From: Actinostola sp. cb2023
Lineage: Eukaryota > Cnidaria > Anthozoa > Actiniaria > Actinostolidae
Direction of reading: 5' to 3'
NCBI GenBank assembly: GCA_033675265.1
Contig: JAUJYZ010000984.1
Location: forward strand, 165,814-229,813
DNA length: 64,000 nucleotides
The notes beneath the pieces are model-generated. The model saw only the letters and a program-made list of their open reading frames with translations, did not search any database and had not been told where the DNA came from. Positions 21,500 to 46,385 of this stretch are shown one piece after another. The translations under genes and the position numbers were made by a program. Each line of letters begins with the position of its first letter. Within the stretch, counting starts at the first letter, position 1.

Positions 21500-24400
21500 A
21501 TGGAGCTGACAACGGTCCTTCTGCTTGGGCTCCTCGTCGTTTCTCTTCAAAGAATCCAAGGTAAACCACTGGCTCACGTGTAACTATGCAGCTCGAAGCT
21601 AAGTAAAGTAAGAGTAGACTGTGCAGTCATAAAATGCGTAGTTTAGTTTGATCTCATCAGTCACCCTAGCAGTCATGCAGTGTCATTAAGGCAGCACTGA
21701 TAATTAGAGTTTGAACAGCTTTTTTATTTCAAAGTTTAGTGTTTCTTGCTTTATATTGAGCTTGTTCTGTTATTATATTTTAAACACTAAATCAGTGGTA
21801 TTCGCTTCTAAGAACCAGTGTTGTCATCAGCTGCAGATGCTAGGGTACCTTTCTCGGCGCCAATTCGGGAGTAAAACGCCGGTGTTCAAATCGGCGTGCA
21901 TCACAATCCTCCATTACGTTCCCGGCAGTGATTTCAGACATGTAGCCATGTATGGCTATCTCTAGTGAGTATATTGTTTATACCGCTCAATATCAACAAT
22001 ACTCAAGTGGAAAGCAAATCCAAGTTCCACCGCAAAACTAAAGCCAAATTCACGGTATCGTTTTACAGTTTTATGATCCAAAAATACATCTTCACAGCTT
22101 ACAGAATCCATAACTCAAAAGTACTAAACAAACTTTTGCGGAAGTACATAAAAATATACATAACACGCTACAATGATTGTCTACATTATTGCTTGATGAA
22201 TGAGACTATTTTAAGCTCGCAAAGATTAATGCAACGTACGGTCCGCTGTCATGTGCAAAATTGAGAGAAATTGTCAAAATGTTCTATTGCATTACACGCT
22301 ATATTAGTACAACTTGACCCCGTTGCTGGTCGACGCGTACGGAGTATAACATATGTAAATCAAGCTCTCTTCGCTCCAAATGCAAAGTGATAAAGACTTA
22401 GATGACTAAGCTGGTCACGGAAAACCCGACTTTTGTTCCACCTTTTTACAGTCATTGTTTCGGAATATAAAAGAATTACAATAGGTAAACATTGCTCGTA
22501 CATTTAGTCTACTGAGACTCCATGGAGTGACCCAGTGGCGAGTCTTTTTCAATCGTATTAAAAGACGATTTACCGCACAAAATCAAAATTGATTTTGTCT
22601 TGTTCAGTAACCAATTTGTAAGCGCGCGTCTCGAAAAAGGTACGGTGTTCTGAGCTCCATTTTAATTAATTATAACTCTTTTTAATAAGATAAGGATCTT
22701 CAACATCGCCACGTTTCTCTAATTGAGTCTTCACTAATTATTTCAGATTCAGTTTTTGAAAATACCGAATCATCCACGTGACCAACACTTTGAGTTAGGA
22801 ATCAAATTCACATGCTTTGGTTACCAGTTACGCAGACTTTTTTGTTTGAACAGAACGAACCACTTACATAATTTATACTAGTCACCTTACTCCTTTGACG
22901 AGTCCCGATAATTTTTTATAATTGTTTATATTCTTCTATATATTTATTTTCTATATTTTTTATTTTTTATATTTTCTTATTTACTTGTAAAGAGCATTGA
23001 GATTTATATGTAATGCGCTTTTCCAAGAATTAAATTATTATTATATTATTATGGTTCGCGCCGAATGATCAATGGGTCTGATTAGATCACTGGATAGAAT
23101 ACGATGATTGACTACCCAACGAAACACGTGTACCACTCACTACCTCTCGCTGCTTGTGCACCGTTATTTCGACTCCAGTTTTTCGCTGCACCTTAAAGAC
23201 CGATTTTTTTTGCTGTGATAAGGTTGTAGTTGTTGTGTTCGCTATGTTTTTGTGATAGAAATCAGCGAAGTATTTATTGAGGCAAATATTTGACATTATT
23301 AACTTGCTCGGGTCAAGATTCTTATATCCTGGTAACATGACACAGCATACGAAGTATTATTATGGCTTGACAGAACGCGAGGGAGACAGACAGACAGACA
23401 GACAGATAGACAGACGAAACAGACAGATAGAATGAATGATCTTTATCATGGGATTTCATCAGTTATAAAACTGGTTTACACCAGGTCCATGAGAGTCGTG
23501 TATATATACAAATGTCTATTTACAATATATCATATACATAAAGTATAAACATTGATCTACTAGATATTGTTAACTATTTAAAATATTATAATAAGTAGCT
23601 AGATGAACCAGCTTAAATCAATTAGCGACACTAATTAGGAATTGAGTAACTTTTAATTATTCTTTTACAACATGTTTTGGTGTATTTATTGTCAGTCGAC
23701 GGGGAGTTGGGAACTTGCACAGTTAGTGGGGGAGAGCAGACAGACAGACAGACAGACAGACAGAAAGACAGACAGAAAGACAGATGTACAGACTGACAAA
23801 CAGACAGACAACAGAAAGACAGAAAGACAGAAAGACAGAAAGACAGAAAGACAGACAGACAGAAAGACAGACAGACAGACAGACAGACAGACAGTACCAA
23901 AGTTCGATATCACAAGAAAGAAAGAAAAAGAAATAAAGCCAAAAAGGAAGAAAGGAAGAAAGGCGTCAACGAATGACAGGGAAACACACTCACGGACAGA
24001 AATAAAATGCACAGACTTTGAACCCATCCATTGAATTGAACATACTACTGAACAAATAGACAGACAGACTGATAGACAGACATGCGGAGAAAGAGACATA
24101 CAGACAGATAGACAGACAGACTGATAGACAGACATGCGGAGAAAGAGACATACAGACAGATAGACAGACATACTGATAGACAGACATGCGGAGAAAGAGA
24201 CAGACAGACTGATAGACAGACATGCGGAGAAAGAGACATACAGACAGATAGACAGACATGCGGAGAAAGAGACATACAGACAGATAGACAGACATGCGGA
24301 GAAAGAGACATACAGACAGAAAGACAGACAGACTGATAGACAGACAGACTGATAGACAGACATGCGGAGAAAGAGACATACAGACAGATATACAGACAGA

Positions 24401-27400
24401 CTGATAGACAGACATGCGGAGAAATAGACAGACAGACTGATAGACAGACATGCGGAGAAAGAGACATACAGACAGATAGACAGACATGCGGAGAAAGAGA
24501 CATACATACAGATAGATAGACAGACATGCGGAGAAAGAGACATACAGACTGATAGACAGACATGCGGAGAAAGAGACAGACAGACAGACTGATAGACAGA
24601 CATGCGGAAAGGAGACAGAGAGACAGACAGACTGATAGACAGACATGCGGAGAAAGAGACAGACAGACTGATAGACAGACATGCGGAGAAAGAGACATAC
24701 AGACTGATAGACAGACAGACTGATAGACAGACATGCGGAGAAAGAGACAGACAGACTGATAGACAGACATGCGGAGAAAGAGACAGACAGACTGATAGAC
24801 AGACATGCGGAGAAAGAGACATACAGACTGATAGACAGACATGCGGAGAAAGAGACAGACAGACTGATAGACAGACAGACATGCGGAGAAAGAGACATAC
24901 AGACTGATAGACAGACATGCGGAGAAAGACATACAGACAGATAGACAGACATGCGGAGAAAGAGACATAGACAGAGACAGACATGCGGAGAAAGAGACAT
25001 ACAGACAGATAGACAGACATGCGGAGAAAGAGACATACAGACAGATAGACTGACATGCGGAGAGAGAGAGACAGACAGATAGACAGACATGCGGAGAAAG
25101 AGACATACAGACAGATAGACAGACATGCGGAGAAAGAGACTTACAGACAGATAGACAGACATGCGGAGAAAGAGACATACAGACTAATAGACAGACATGC
25201 GGAGAAAGAGACAGACAGACTGATAGACAGACATGCGGAGAAAGAGACATACAGACTGATAGACAGACAGACTGATAGACAGACAGACTGATAGACAGAC
25301 ATGCGGAGAAAGAGACAGACAGACTGATAGACAGACATGCGGAGAAAGAGACATACAGACAGATAGACAGACATGCGGAGAAAGAGACTTACAGACAGAT
25401 AGACAGACATGCGGAGAAAGAGACATACAGACTAATAGACAGACATGCGGAGAAAGAGACAGACAGACTGATAGACAGACATGCGGAGAAAGAGACATAC
25501 AGACTGATAGACAGACAGACTGATAGACAGACAGACTGATAGACAGACATGCGGAGAAAGAGACAGACAGACTGATAGACAGACATGCGGAGAAAGAGAC
25601 ATACAGACTGATAGACAGACAGACTGATAGACAGACAGACTGATAGACAGACATGCGGAGAAAGAGACAGACAGACTGATAGACAGACAGACTGATAGAC
25701 AGACATGCGGAGAAAGAGACAGACAGACTGATAGACAGACAGACTGATAGACAGACAGACTGATAGACAGACATGCGGAGAAAGAGACATCGTGTCTCAG
25801 GAAGAAAAGAATGTTTGATGTTCCGCTTACAAAAACAAAGAGATTTTCTGATTCCTTTATTATTCATAATAGAATGATTATAATAAGTAAATAAATATCG
25901 AACTGGGACGTATTTATTATTCATAATAGAATGATTATAATAAGTAAATAAATATCGAACTGGGTCGTATTTATTATTCATAATAGCAATGATTATAATA
26001 AGTAAATAAATATCGAACTGGGTCGTATTTATTATTCATAATAGCAATGATTATAATAAGTAAATAAATATCGAACTGGGACGTATTTATTATTCATAAT
26101 AGAATGATTATAATAAGTAAATAAATATCGAACTGGGACGTATTTATTATTCATAATAGCAATGATTATAATAAGTAAATAAATATCGAACTGGGACGTA
26201 TTTATTATTCATAATAGAATGATTATAATAAGTAAATAAATATCGAACTGGGACGTATTTATTATTCATAATAGCAATGATTATAATAAGTAAATAAATA
26301 TCGAACTGGGACGTATTTATTATTCATAATAGCAATGATTATAATAAGTAAATAAATATCGAATTGGGACGTATATTTTTAATCAAATTTAATTGTACAT
26401 ATGTATATTTCCTAGTTTAGTAAGTCTGAAGCATTACAGGCTTATCCAACATATATATTATTTAGCTTTATTTATATTTGTAATTTCATGTTATGCAATT
26501 CAGACAATTCAGTCTATACGACTGCAATGTAATTTTTATTAAACCAGTCTATCTACAGACAGATAGACAGACAGATAGACAGACAGGCCGATAGACAGAC
26601 AGATAGACAGACAGGCCGATAGACAGACAGACAGACAGTGAAAACTGTTAAATGTACCCTCGTGAAATAAAGTTTATTATTATTATTATTATTATTATAC
26701 CGAACTTTGGTATAGACAGACAGACAGACAGACAGATATACAGACATATAGACAGACAGACAGGTAATCGGGCGGACGGACAGATAGAGCAAGGTACACA
26801 GTGCTGCCAAAGATAAATCAGTTCTGCAGAGCATTACAAATACGTCTGTCGTTCCCAGGTCTCCAGTCAGTATGCTATGATGTCTACGGCTGTTTCTCTA
26901 ACGCATATCCATTCAACCGGAGCCACATTCCGCTACCCGAGTCACCGGGCGCCATCAACACCAGATTCCTTCTCTTTACGAGAAAAACATCGTGGCAAGG
27001 AGAGTGGGTCAACAGCATCCAGGCGATACAGAACTCGCAATTTAATGCTTCTAGAACCACTATATTCATTATCCATGGCTTTGCAGGATTCACAGGTAAA
27101 GGCAATCGAAACATTCGCAGTGTATCCCATTTGGATTGTATGAAACGTCTCGGTATACAAGTCCAATTATTGGGCTTCCTGTGTATCATAAATATGGTCC
27201 ACATTGCCAATTCGACGCGGGTTCCGTAGCGGACAGTAGTCTCCCTTGCAGCCGTTTTAGGGTGGTCACGCAACGCTCTCGTCCCACAAATGAGACGTGA
27301 CGATAGTGTTGCGTGACGACCATAAAAACAGTGAGTTGACTGCAGCTTAGTTCCAGGCTTTCACCGGCGAGGGAGGTTCTGATGACGTCATTGGGTTGAC

Positions 27401-30400
27401 TGTTCATCTAACAGTTCTCTGTATTACTATTTCAGTTAAGATGAGCATCACGCAGGAAGCTGATTGGTGGGGTTTACCCATGAAGAACGAGTTGCTATGG
27501 AAAGGAGACTTTAACGTCGTCATTGTTGACTGGATGCGTGGGGCCTGGTTCCCATTCACTCGCGCCATCGCCAATGCTCGACTGGTAGGTTCTCAAGGAG
27601 CGGTTTTTCTTCAAACCGTAGAGGAACTGTATGGCCGTCGTTTGCCGTATGTGCATATCGTTGGCTTTAGCTTTGGCGCGCACATTGCTGGGTATATTGG
27701 CAGACGGTTGAGAGAGAATGGTCGTCTTATTGACCGTATTACAGGTAATAATAATAATAATAATAATGGTTGTTCTTATATAGCGCATTTCACATTCGTT
27801 CCAATGCGTTTTACAACCGATCGATATCGATGGAGGACTTTTTCGGGCTGCATATGAAAGCTAAGGCGCCTACGGCAGCCGAGCAGCTTACAATCATGAG
27901 GAGTTAGTACGTTAGTATGTTATGCCTCCAATTTGAAGTAAGCTGTTGAACCGGGTAACAATCCCCTACTCTTACGAATAGTTCAACAGGTTCTTTTAAT
28001 GTCCCCCGTGAACAGGTTAGATTAGGATCGGGAGATTTATACAATCTCGTTCCCAGGCTCTTCTCTTCCACTCTCGGCCGAGTGTAGGAGAAGACCCTGG
28101 AAACGAGGTTGTGAAATTTAATCCCCGGTGTCCCTTCACCAAAGTGCGGTTTCCATGGGAACCGTAAGGAATGTAACTCGTGGATTCCAAACGCTTCTAT
28201 TCAAATTCAATCTCCAGGTCTCGACCCTGCGGCCATGTGGTTTATCGGTGAGCACACGGACGTAAGACTGGACTTTAGTGACGCGTTCTTCGTTGACGTC
28301 ATTCATACTAGCTCTGCCTATGGGATGACAGCTCATATAGGTCACGTGGACTTCTACCCTAATGGCGGCAAGAAGCAACCAGGATGCAACAGTGTTTTAG
28401 CAGGTTCGAGTTCCTTTAATTTTAACCTCAGCCTTATTATTTGGTATTCAAATAGCCCGCGTAGACTGGCGCAGGGACAAAAAGAAAGAGAGACGAGGGG
28501 GGGGGGGGGGGGGGGGGAGGAAATGGGAGGAGGAGAGAAGGGAGCTGAGGGAGCGCCTGCAATGGTCCTATTGTTTACGCGTTATTTTCCGGCCTCTCAG
28601 TGGCCGGAAAATTCCTGTTGGTTGAGAAGGTTGGGTGAATGTGTTGAGTATTGACGACGAGAAGTACTTAGCAGACTAGTATTCCAACTGTTCCATTTGA
28701 CTGCAATGACCTGTCTGTCTGTCCGCTGGTTTTAATAATGATAAGTACTCAAGCAGCCACCATCTTGAACACGGACAGAACGTATAAAAATGACTACCTT
28801 GATTGTCAGGGTACGATTTTCAGACCCATCCAGACCACAAACTGGTACATTCCGGTTTTACAATCAGCGGACAGACAGACCAATCTGTTCAGTCAAGTGC
28901 CCTTGGCTGCTAATCGATAAATATATCGTTCGTGTTCCGTCTGCGCATAATTCCTTATTTGGTAACGAAATTCCATATATGGCAGGTGCATGGTTCCTAT
29001 GGTTGTCACCAGGTCCACAACGGCTACAAAATCCGAGAGAGCTTCGGTTTTAGTTTCATTACCGATTAAAATTAATTAAATTAAAATAAAATAAAATAGT
29101 AATATTAAAATTTCCTAACGCTGCCTTATTTGATTGTATTCTCTTCAGGTTTCACCAATTACCTTTTCTGTAGCCACAAGAGAGCTCCAGAGCTTTTCAC
29201 CAGGTCGATATTCTCATCTTGTCCCATGTATTCATATCCTTGCCGAAATGAGGCAGACTTCAAAAAGCGGCAAATGTCTGGACTGCAAAGGGCCCTGCAT
29301 CACCATGGGTTACCACTCGTTCGCTGGCAGCAGAAATGGAACTCTTAGAGATAGATTTTATCTTGTGACAGGAGAAAAAGCACCGTTTTGCGGTAAGCAT
29401 GTTGTCCCTTGATCGATAGCCCATGTCACTGAATGTCCCTTGATGTCCTTTGCTTGATAGCCCATGTCCCTTGACGTCCCTTGATAGCCCATGTCCCTTG
29501 ATGTCCCTTGATAGCCCGCTTGGAAGCTACCATGTCAATATTGATAGCCCGCTCGGAGGCTAGCATGTCCCTTGATAGCCCGTGCGTCTTGATGCACAGA
29601 AGACGTCAAAATGTGGTGACAACAACAGTCACGTCACAGGACCAAACCTTTTTTTGTTCCCACGATAGTTTTAATAAGTAATAATAATTATTATATGTTT
29701 TTATACTTTTGACGTCATCTGTGCATCTATAAGTTAAGAGTACAGACGCACGGCCAAATGGAATCTATTTGTTTTGAAAATACTAACCGGAAGGAGATTA
29801 AACGAATTCTATATTTCATTACTTACGTGTGCATGTCTTTCTTTCCCAACAGCCCATCATTATGAGATCACATTCAAGACCATGAATTCCTGGTTTGCTG
29901 GTATTTATGGTCCTGTGTTCGTAAAACTCAAGGGACAAAATGGACGGTCGCACACGATGAAGTCGATGAAGTAAGTCACAAAGTCTTCGCTTTAACAACT
30001 CATTCTTCTTGAAATGACTTGGGTTTTTTTTGCCAACATTGCTTTGTACAGCTGGTAGACGAATAGTTGACCTTTTGTCTCTATTAGAGGGGGGAAAACA
30101 GCGCAAAATTGAACTAAGACAACATGACATCGTACGAGTTCAATGCAATATGGCGTCTGGTTGAACCCCAGGAGAATTGTCACGTGATCTCAGGGGCGGA
30201 TCCAGGTTTTTTTTAAACAGGGGGTTGTGTTATCTGAGCGGGAAAGCCGCGAACTACTAGGGGGGTTTGGGGGCATGCCCCCCCAGACAATTTTGAAATC
30301 TACAAGCTCTGAAATGCAATTTTTAGAGATCTGGAGTTGTTTTATTACAGTAACACAACAAAACTCAATGTTCAGTAAATTGTGAGTTTATTGGACATCC

Positions 30401-31916
30401 AACAAAGATGCTTGGAAGAGTCTTCTTGGGTGAGCTAGTGTGTAAAACTAAGTTTCGAAAAGCGAAGAAATACAAAAAGCACCTTCAAGTTAGTAAACAA
30501 TCTCAGTTCGTACATTCTCAGCGCTGTGCACGTGTTCCACTTGTGACGTCACATCACGTGACTTTACGAAAACAACCCGAACAGTCGAATCACTTTTTCG
30601 CGGATTTTTTCGAGTTAGAGATATCTTTTGGCAACATTTTCTCGATTTCAACAACAAGTGTAGTCTTTAAATTTGCTTTGGGTGTTTTTACGGATTTGTT
30701 AAATTATTTTCCAAAAAAAATCATATTTACGTGAGACCTTGCCTTGAACTTTTGCCGCTAAAAAAGGCAGGTTCTTTCAGTTATCAGTCAAACCGACCTC
30801 GAAGTTGAACGGTCGTGCAAACAGTATAGGAATTAATTATATTAATTATATTATTCTTACGAGGGAGAGAGCTGAAAGGCAAGAGGGACCTACGGACAGA
30901 CATATACAAGTATTTAAAAAATATCCATAGGGGGGGTTGCAACCCCCAGAACCCTCCCCCTGGATCCGCCCCTGTGATCTGTGACGTCATGTGTAAGTGC
31001 CTGCATGTCCGTCCATTGCATTCCCCGACCCCTCGGCCCCACCGCAGGGTTAGCGTTTGCTTCGGTATCGTTTCTGCGCGTTCCAAAGTAGCAGATCGAT
31101 CGCGAATGAAGCAATCAAATGAAGAAATTGAAAATGGGCATCAACAATGCTCTTTAGAGAGTTGAAACAGCATATAGAGATACCAGTTCCATAATTTCTC
31201 CTAAAATGACATGGTTTCATTCGATATCTACAGATATATCCCTGGATGCAGCGAGGTGAAACACATGTATATAAGTCCATTTGACCTTGGCCCCTTGAAA
31301 AGAATAACAGTGTGGCATCATGGGGTATTCCAGTCGTGGGGACTGGAACGAGTCATTGTGAGACCGGCTTGGACACAAGACAGGTAAATGGACAAAAAGT
31401 ATTTAATTTTAATTGTATTCTCTAGTTTGAGTGTGACGCGAGGGAGACTGGAGAGAGTATGAGGTGGGGGAGAGGGCATGGGGTCGAGAATTTGTCGTAT
31501 TCCCCATGTTCCGATCATCTGTCGGAAAAAGATGATTTAGAGTCGTTTTCGTACGAGTGGGAAAGTTACGGTACCGTGCCGTGTCGTATTGAAAGAGTTT
31601 GATTGCACGCTTTTTGATTGGTTCAGAAAGGAAGCCATTTGAGTGTCACGGTACCGTGCAGTATTGAAAGAATTTGATTGGATGAGATGAATCTACACGC
31701 TTTTTAATTGGTTCAAAAAGGAAGCCATTTGAGTGTCACGGTACCGTAGGTTTCCCACTCGTACGAAAACGACAGTATCATTACCGTCACCGGTAAGTGT
31801 GGCATTTTTTTTTGTATTTTCTTATACCAATGTTTGTTTATAGATCTCTCCTCCCTCGTCTTAATGGGTCTTTCATTACGTCATCAGGTACGTCATCCAC
31901 CCAAACACGTGGTTGA
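21500..31916 (+). CDS. Secreted pancreatic-lipase-family enzyme with PLAT domain, eight exons, one frameshift
   Basis: Exons: 21500-21560, 26859-27095, 27436-27744, 28218-28403, 29149-29392, 29853-29970, 31234-31383, 31844-31916. GT-AG borders and phases agree; about 458 residues, close to pancreatic lipase. Exon 1 is a signal peptide (MELTTVLLLGLLVV). The lipase domain has VCYDVYGCF, FIIHGFAGF and the triad: Ser near 178 in GFSFG, Asp near 205 in GLDPA, His near 274 in FCSHKR. The C-terminal PLAT (LH2) domain (YEITFKTMNSWFAG...) covers about 346-440. The lid between Cys 259 and Cys 272 is only 12 residues, as in phospholipase A1-type members, against 23 in pancreatic lipase, so phospholipase A1 activity is as likely as triglyceride lipase. 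Exon 5 has one extra A in a five-A run near 29264-29268, an assembly error or a real frameshift. Exon 8 is the least certain. Confidence 0.88.
22985..23050. repeat. SINE-like tail
   Basis: TGTAAAGAGCATTGAGATTT...AATGCGCTTTTCCAAG followed by an (ATTATT) run. It is similar to the TAGCGC...AATGCG end at 27775-27820 and to GCGCATTA at 43185. Probably one (ATT)n-tailed SINE family in different orientations. Confidence 0.4.
23385..23895. repeat. (CAGA)n microsatellites
   Basis: CAGA-type repeats at about 23385-23430 and 23737-23893 with AAAG/ATAG variants, in lipase intron 1. Confidence 0.9.
24056..25791. repeat. CAGA-derived higher-order minisatellite with ATGCGGAGAAAGAGACA
   Basis: 1.7 kb of units of about 36-44 bp, each made of several CAGA/GATA tetramers plus the spacer ATGCGGAGAAAGAGACATA, in lipase intron 1. 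Units combine into longer blocks; a block ending near 25290 recurs near 25530. The Ser/Cys/Val-rich frames on the minus strand are by-products. Confidence 0.92.
25852..26375. repeat. 57-58 bp AT-rich satellite, about 9 copies
   Basis: Units built on TATTTATTATTCATAATAG...AAATATCGAACTGGGACG, nearly identical. They fall into two types by AGAATG or AGCAATG and by GGGACG or GGGTCG. In lipase intron 1. Confidence 0.93.
26560..26765. repeat. CAGA microsatellites around a SINE-like 3' end
   Basis: CAGA/GATA runs at 26560-26636 and 26712-26763. Between them, AGTGAAAACTGTTAAATGTA...AAATAAAGTTTATTATT(ATT) matches the sequence at 62195-62262, so this is a dispersed (ATT)n-tailed element. Confidence 0.75.
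27745..27900. repeat. (AAT)n-headed repeat fused to the lipase intron 3 donor
   Basis: Intron 3 begins GTAATAATAATAATAAT and runs into TTCTTATATAGCGCATTTC, which looks like a reversed SINE with an (ATT)n tail. The splice donor is therefore the first triplet of the tail repeat. UBE2U exon 3 likewise ends at GTAATAATAATAAT (2809). Confidence 0.55.
29401..29580. repeat. Degenerate CTTGATAGCCCATGTCC repeats
   Basis: About eight imperfect units of the words CTTGATAGCCC, ATGTCC and CTTGATGTCC start within about 10 bp of the exon 5 donor of the lipase gene. Confidence 0.7.
30191..30974. mobile_element. Non-autonomous hAT-like element in lipase intron 6
   Basis: Termini CAGGGGCGGATCCAGG and its near-perfect complement CCTGGATCCGCCCCTG. 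The flanks GTGATCT on both sides give a 7 to 8 bp direct repeat, as expected for hAT. The 784 bp contain no transposase. Confidence 0.8.
31542..31773. mobile_element. MITE family A, copy 3 (in lipase intron 7)
   Basis: Terminal inverted repeat GTCGTTTTCGTACGAGTGGG on both ends, the best preserved of the four copies. The inner part GTGTCACGGTACCGT... occurs twice, so the copy has a duplicated segment of about 70 bp. Confidence 0.85.
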
Positions 31917-32149
31917 GATATGGCATGAAACACAGCAAGCACCTCCTCACGTGGGAAAGAGACGTTCGACGGCAGAAACGACTTGCGGAAAAAATAGCAT
32001 CGCGGAAGAGGAAATGGAAAAATTAAGTTGACTTGCATGAAAAAATAATGATATTACAGATGATCAAGTCTCCTCGGCTGCAACGTCCAGCGCCTGAAGT
32101 CATGCCACAAGGCTCTTGTCTCCATCGCATACACAGGAATTCTATTCTG

Positions 32150-32342
32150 TAGTATTGGACTCCCTGTGTTGTATTGGGCTTCCTGTGTTGTATTGGGCTT
32201 CCTGTGCTGTACTGGGATTCCTGTGTTGTTTTGGGCTTCCTGTGTTGTATTGGGCTTCCTGTGCTGTACTGGGATTCCTGTGTTGTATTGGGCGTCCTGT
32301 GCTGTACTGGGATTCCTGTGTTGTTTTGGGCTTCCTGTGACG
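32150..32342. repeat. Array of GGGCTTCCTGTG units spaced about 19 bp
   Basis: About ten units of the form TTGGGCTTCCTGTGTTGTA, alternating with TGGGATTCCTGTG. This is the tandem form of the dispersed CACAGGNANCCCA motif. It lies just downstream of the lipase gene. Confidence 0.85.
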
Positions 32343-33629
32343 CTGCCTCGCTTTGGTGACAGCCCGCTACCACAGCACTCGGCAAAATGGCGGAATAGAA
32401 CAAAGTCTAATCAACCGTTTGATGCCCCATTCATACCTAAACATGTTTGGTTAAACTGAGTTTTGTCACTGTTTTGCAGCGTTTGTATCTATTTTTCTAA
32501 ACCGGTTTAATTAAACCAGTTAAACATGTTTGAGCATTGATGTGAACGGGGCAATCACTTCCTCTCTGATCGGTCATCGAATAACACAACTTCATCTAAC
32601 CAGATCATCAGTGCTTACAACGAAGAAAGGGACTAGCTTACTGTATAAATAGACGCGAAATAATATAGACATATAAATATAAGCGATAAATTAAATTATG
32701 CTTAGCCATCACCCACAAATGCTCAGCTAATATGGCTGGATTCCGATTTTAATTTGGTACCAATATTAGCTGTAGCCGTCAAGGAGGCCATGGGCTCCTG
32801 CTGTAGCTGAAGCGGCAATACACCTACAGCGCATGCTCACTACATACTCATACTTACAGCTTATCCCACATTAATTGTAGGGACTCAGTCCTACTTCTGA
32901 ATGTCTTTTATCAGATATTATTTACTGAACTCTAGATTATTCAGTAGAAATACATTATTGCTGGTTTGCAATCAATCCCTGGAGATTTAAAGCACAAAGA
33001 CGCAGCGACCATGTTGGTTGAACAAACGAGAGAAGCTAATGAGGAATGCTTTGTCATCGGGAACCAACATGGCCGCCATGACGTCACGTGAAAACCAGCA
33101 ACCAACTACTATTGCTTGGTATAAATCAGCTGATAAAAGTACTTTCCTTCACTGAGGCGGGCAAACACTGCCCTCCATGTGCTATCAAGCAGAGAGTATT
33201 CTATTGAAAAAGTGCAATTCAGCTGATGAAAATTCCTCACGTGACCGGAAATGACGTCTGTTGATATCAAGCAATGACAATGCCAGTAGATTATACAAAC
33301 ACTTAAACTGTGCAACGTCAATAGTACTATTTAGTGCTAAATAGTGATATTTTTGTTTTCTAATTGTTTCATTAGTGCTATTTAGTACAAAACGTTGCAC
33401 GGTTGGAGTGTTTGTACTCTATGTTATAAGACTGTTTTGTATTTATTTGTACATTATACTGAAAGAAATAGTACTTTATATAAACGTTGTTGTTTTGTTC
33501 TTTAACCTGTTGAATTAACACGAAGAAATCACTCAGTTGACTTTCTATTATGACGTCGGTATGCGTCTCGCGTAGTAACCGCAGTTTTTATCATATCTTG
33601 GGCCTTTCAAAAAAACGACCAAATTTTAA
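32343..33629. other. Spacer between lipase and kinase genes
   Basis: No supported coding frame. GTGCTATTTAGTACAAAACGTTGCA (near 33375) and its reversed form near 33311-33340 make a loose inverted repeat. AAATGGCGG and ATGGCCGCCATGACGTCACG occur near 32390 and 33070. Confidence 0.3.
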
Positions 33630-33923
33630 CCTTTCTTAGTTTCCCTGAATGCTTCCGGATTTTGCGCGCGCAAGCGAGGTCAGGGGATAAAAATATATAA
33701 AATTGATCGTGTATTGAGGAAAATATGACTACTGTATATTAACTACTATTCAAGAACAGGAAAACTATTTTCTATGCTTGAGAATTTGCATCTATCTCTA
33801 GAATTCTTCTTAGTAAATACGCACTTTTACTGATTCAAATGTCTAAGTTTTCTACTGAATTTTGTACCCTGACCTCGCTTACGCGCGCAGAATCCTGAAG
33901 CATTCTGGGAAACTACGAAAAGG
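33630..33923. mobile_element. MITE family B, copy 1
   Basis: Arms of about 60 bp: AGTTTCCCTGAATGCTTCCG...GCAAGCGAGGTCAGGG pairs with the reverse complement ending GAAACTACGAAAAGG. A second copy is at 44582-44870. Confidence 0.85.
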
Positions 33924-33934
33924 TGCAGGCATAT

Positions 33935-34113
33935 ACCAAATCGGCTAACACAATGTTGTACCCAATTCAGATATTTTGGGAATACGGTTCTTTGTCTGTT
34001 GTATTTCGATTTCAATAGACCATTGACATGGAAATGTTTGGAACAAAAAGCTCTTATTCCCAAAGGTTTTGAATTGGGGTAAAGAATGTAAACATTGCGT
34101 TAGCCGAATTGGT
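33935..34113. mobile_element. MITE with ACCAAATCGGCTAAC termini
   Basis: ACCAAATCGGCTAACACAAT at the left pairs with ATTGCGTTAGCCGAATTGGT at the right. The arms continue through GTACCCAATTCA and TATTTTGGGAATA. Confidence 0.8.
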
Positions 34114-34514
34114 CTATTGGAAGACTTATAACCATCGAGATAGCAGTTCTTAGGTTTTGACAATATTATTTTCTCCGATTTACTGTCGAACTGCATAGCC
34201 TATCCAATGCGCTGGAGTCGAAAGAACGTTGAATCCATGCAAGTGATATTTCCACTAGTCTTTCATCGAGGACAAACACCTCGAAAAACGTGTAACTAAT
34301 TCAGCCAATCAAAACACTCGAACCCAGTCTCCCAACATTTGCCACAGACCGGGATCAGTTCGCTCCTGAGGCGAGTCATGCTGTAAAGAAGTCTCTTCAA
34401 TTTTAACGATAACTTCTACCTGATTTTTAAGTTGCTCGGCTGGGCGCGGGCATCGTATAGTTACTGCGAGGTTATTTCAGTAATTAGCGCTATATCTCTC
34501 TCAGAAGATGGCAG

Positions 34515-46315
<11,801 letters not shown>

Positions 46316-46385
46316 CTATTGTTGTATAAACAATGATTAATTAATGATTTATAGACAATGATTAATATACAAAATATACACCTAT

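Noticed and set aside
23692..25790. Very long Ser/Cys/Val/Leu-rich reading frames on the minus strand
   Set aside because: They are translations of the CAGA-based minisatellite in three frames, without start context, domain or splice support.
28738..29053. Extra lipase exon between exons 4 and 5
   Set aside because: The frame lacks an acceptor/donor pair of the right phase and similarity to lipases. Exon 4 joins exon 5 in phase and keeps the lid cysteines.
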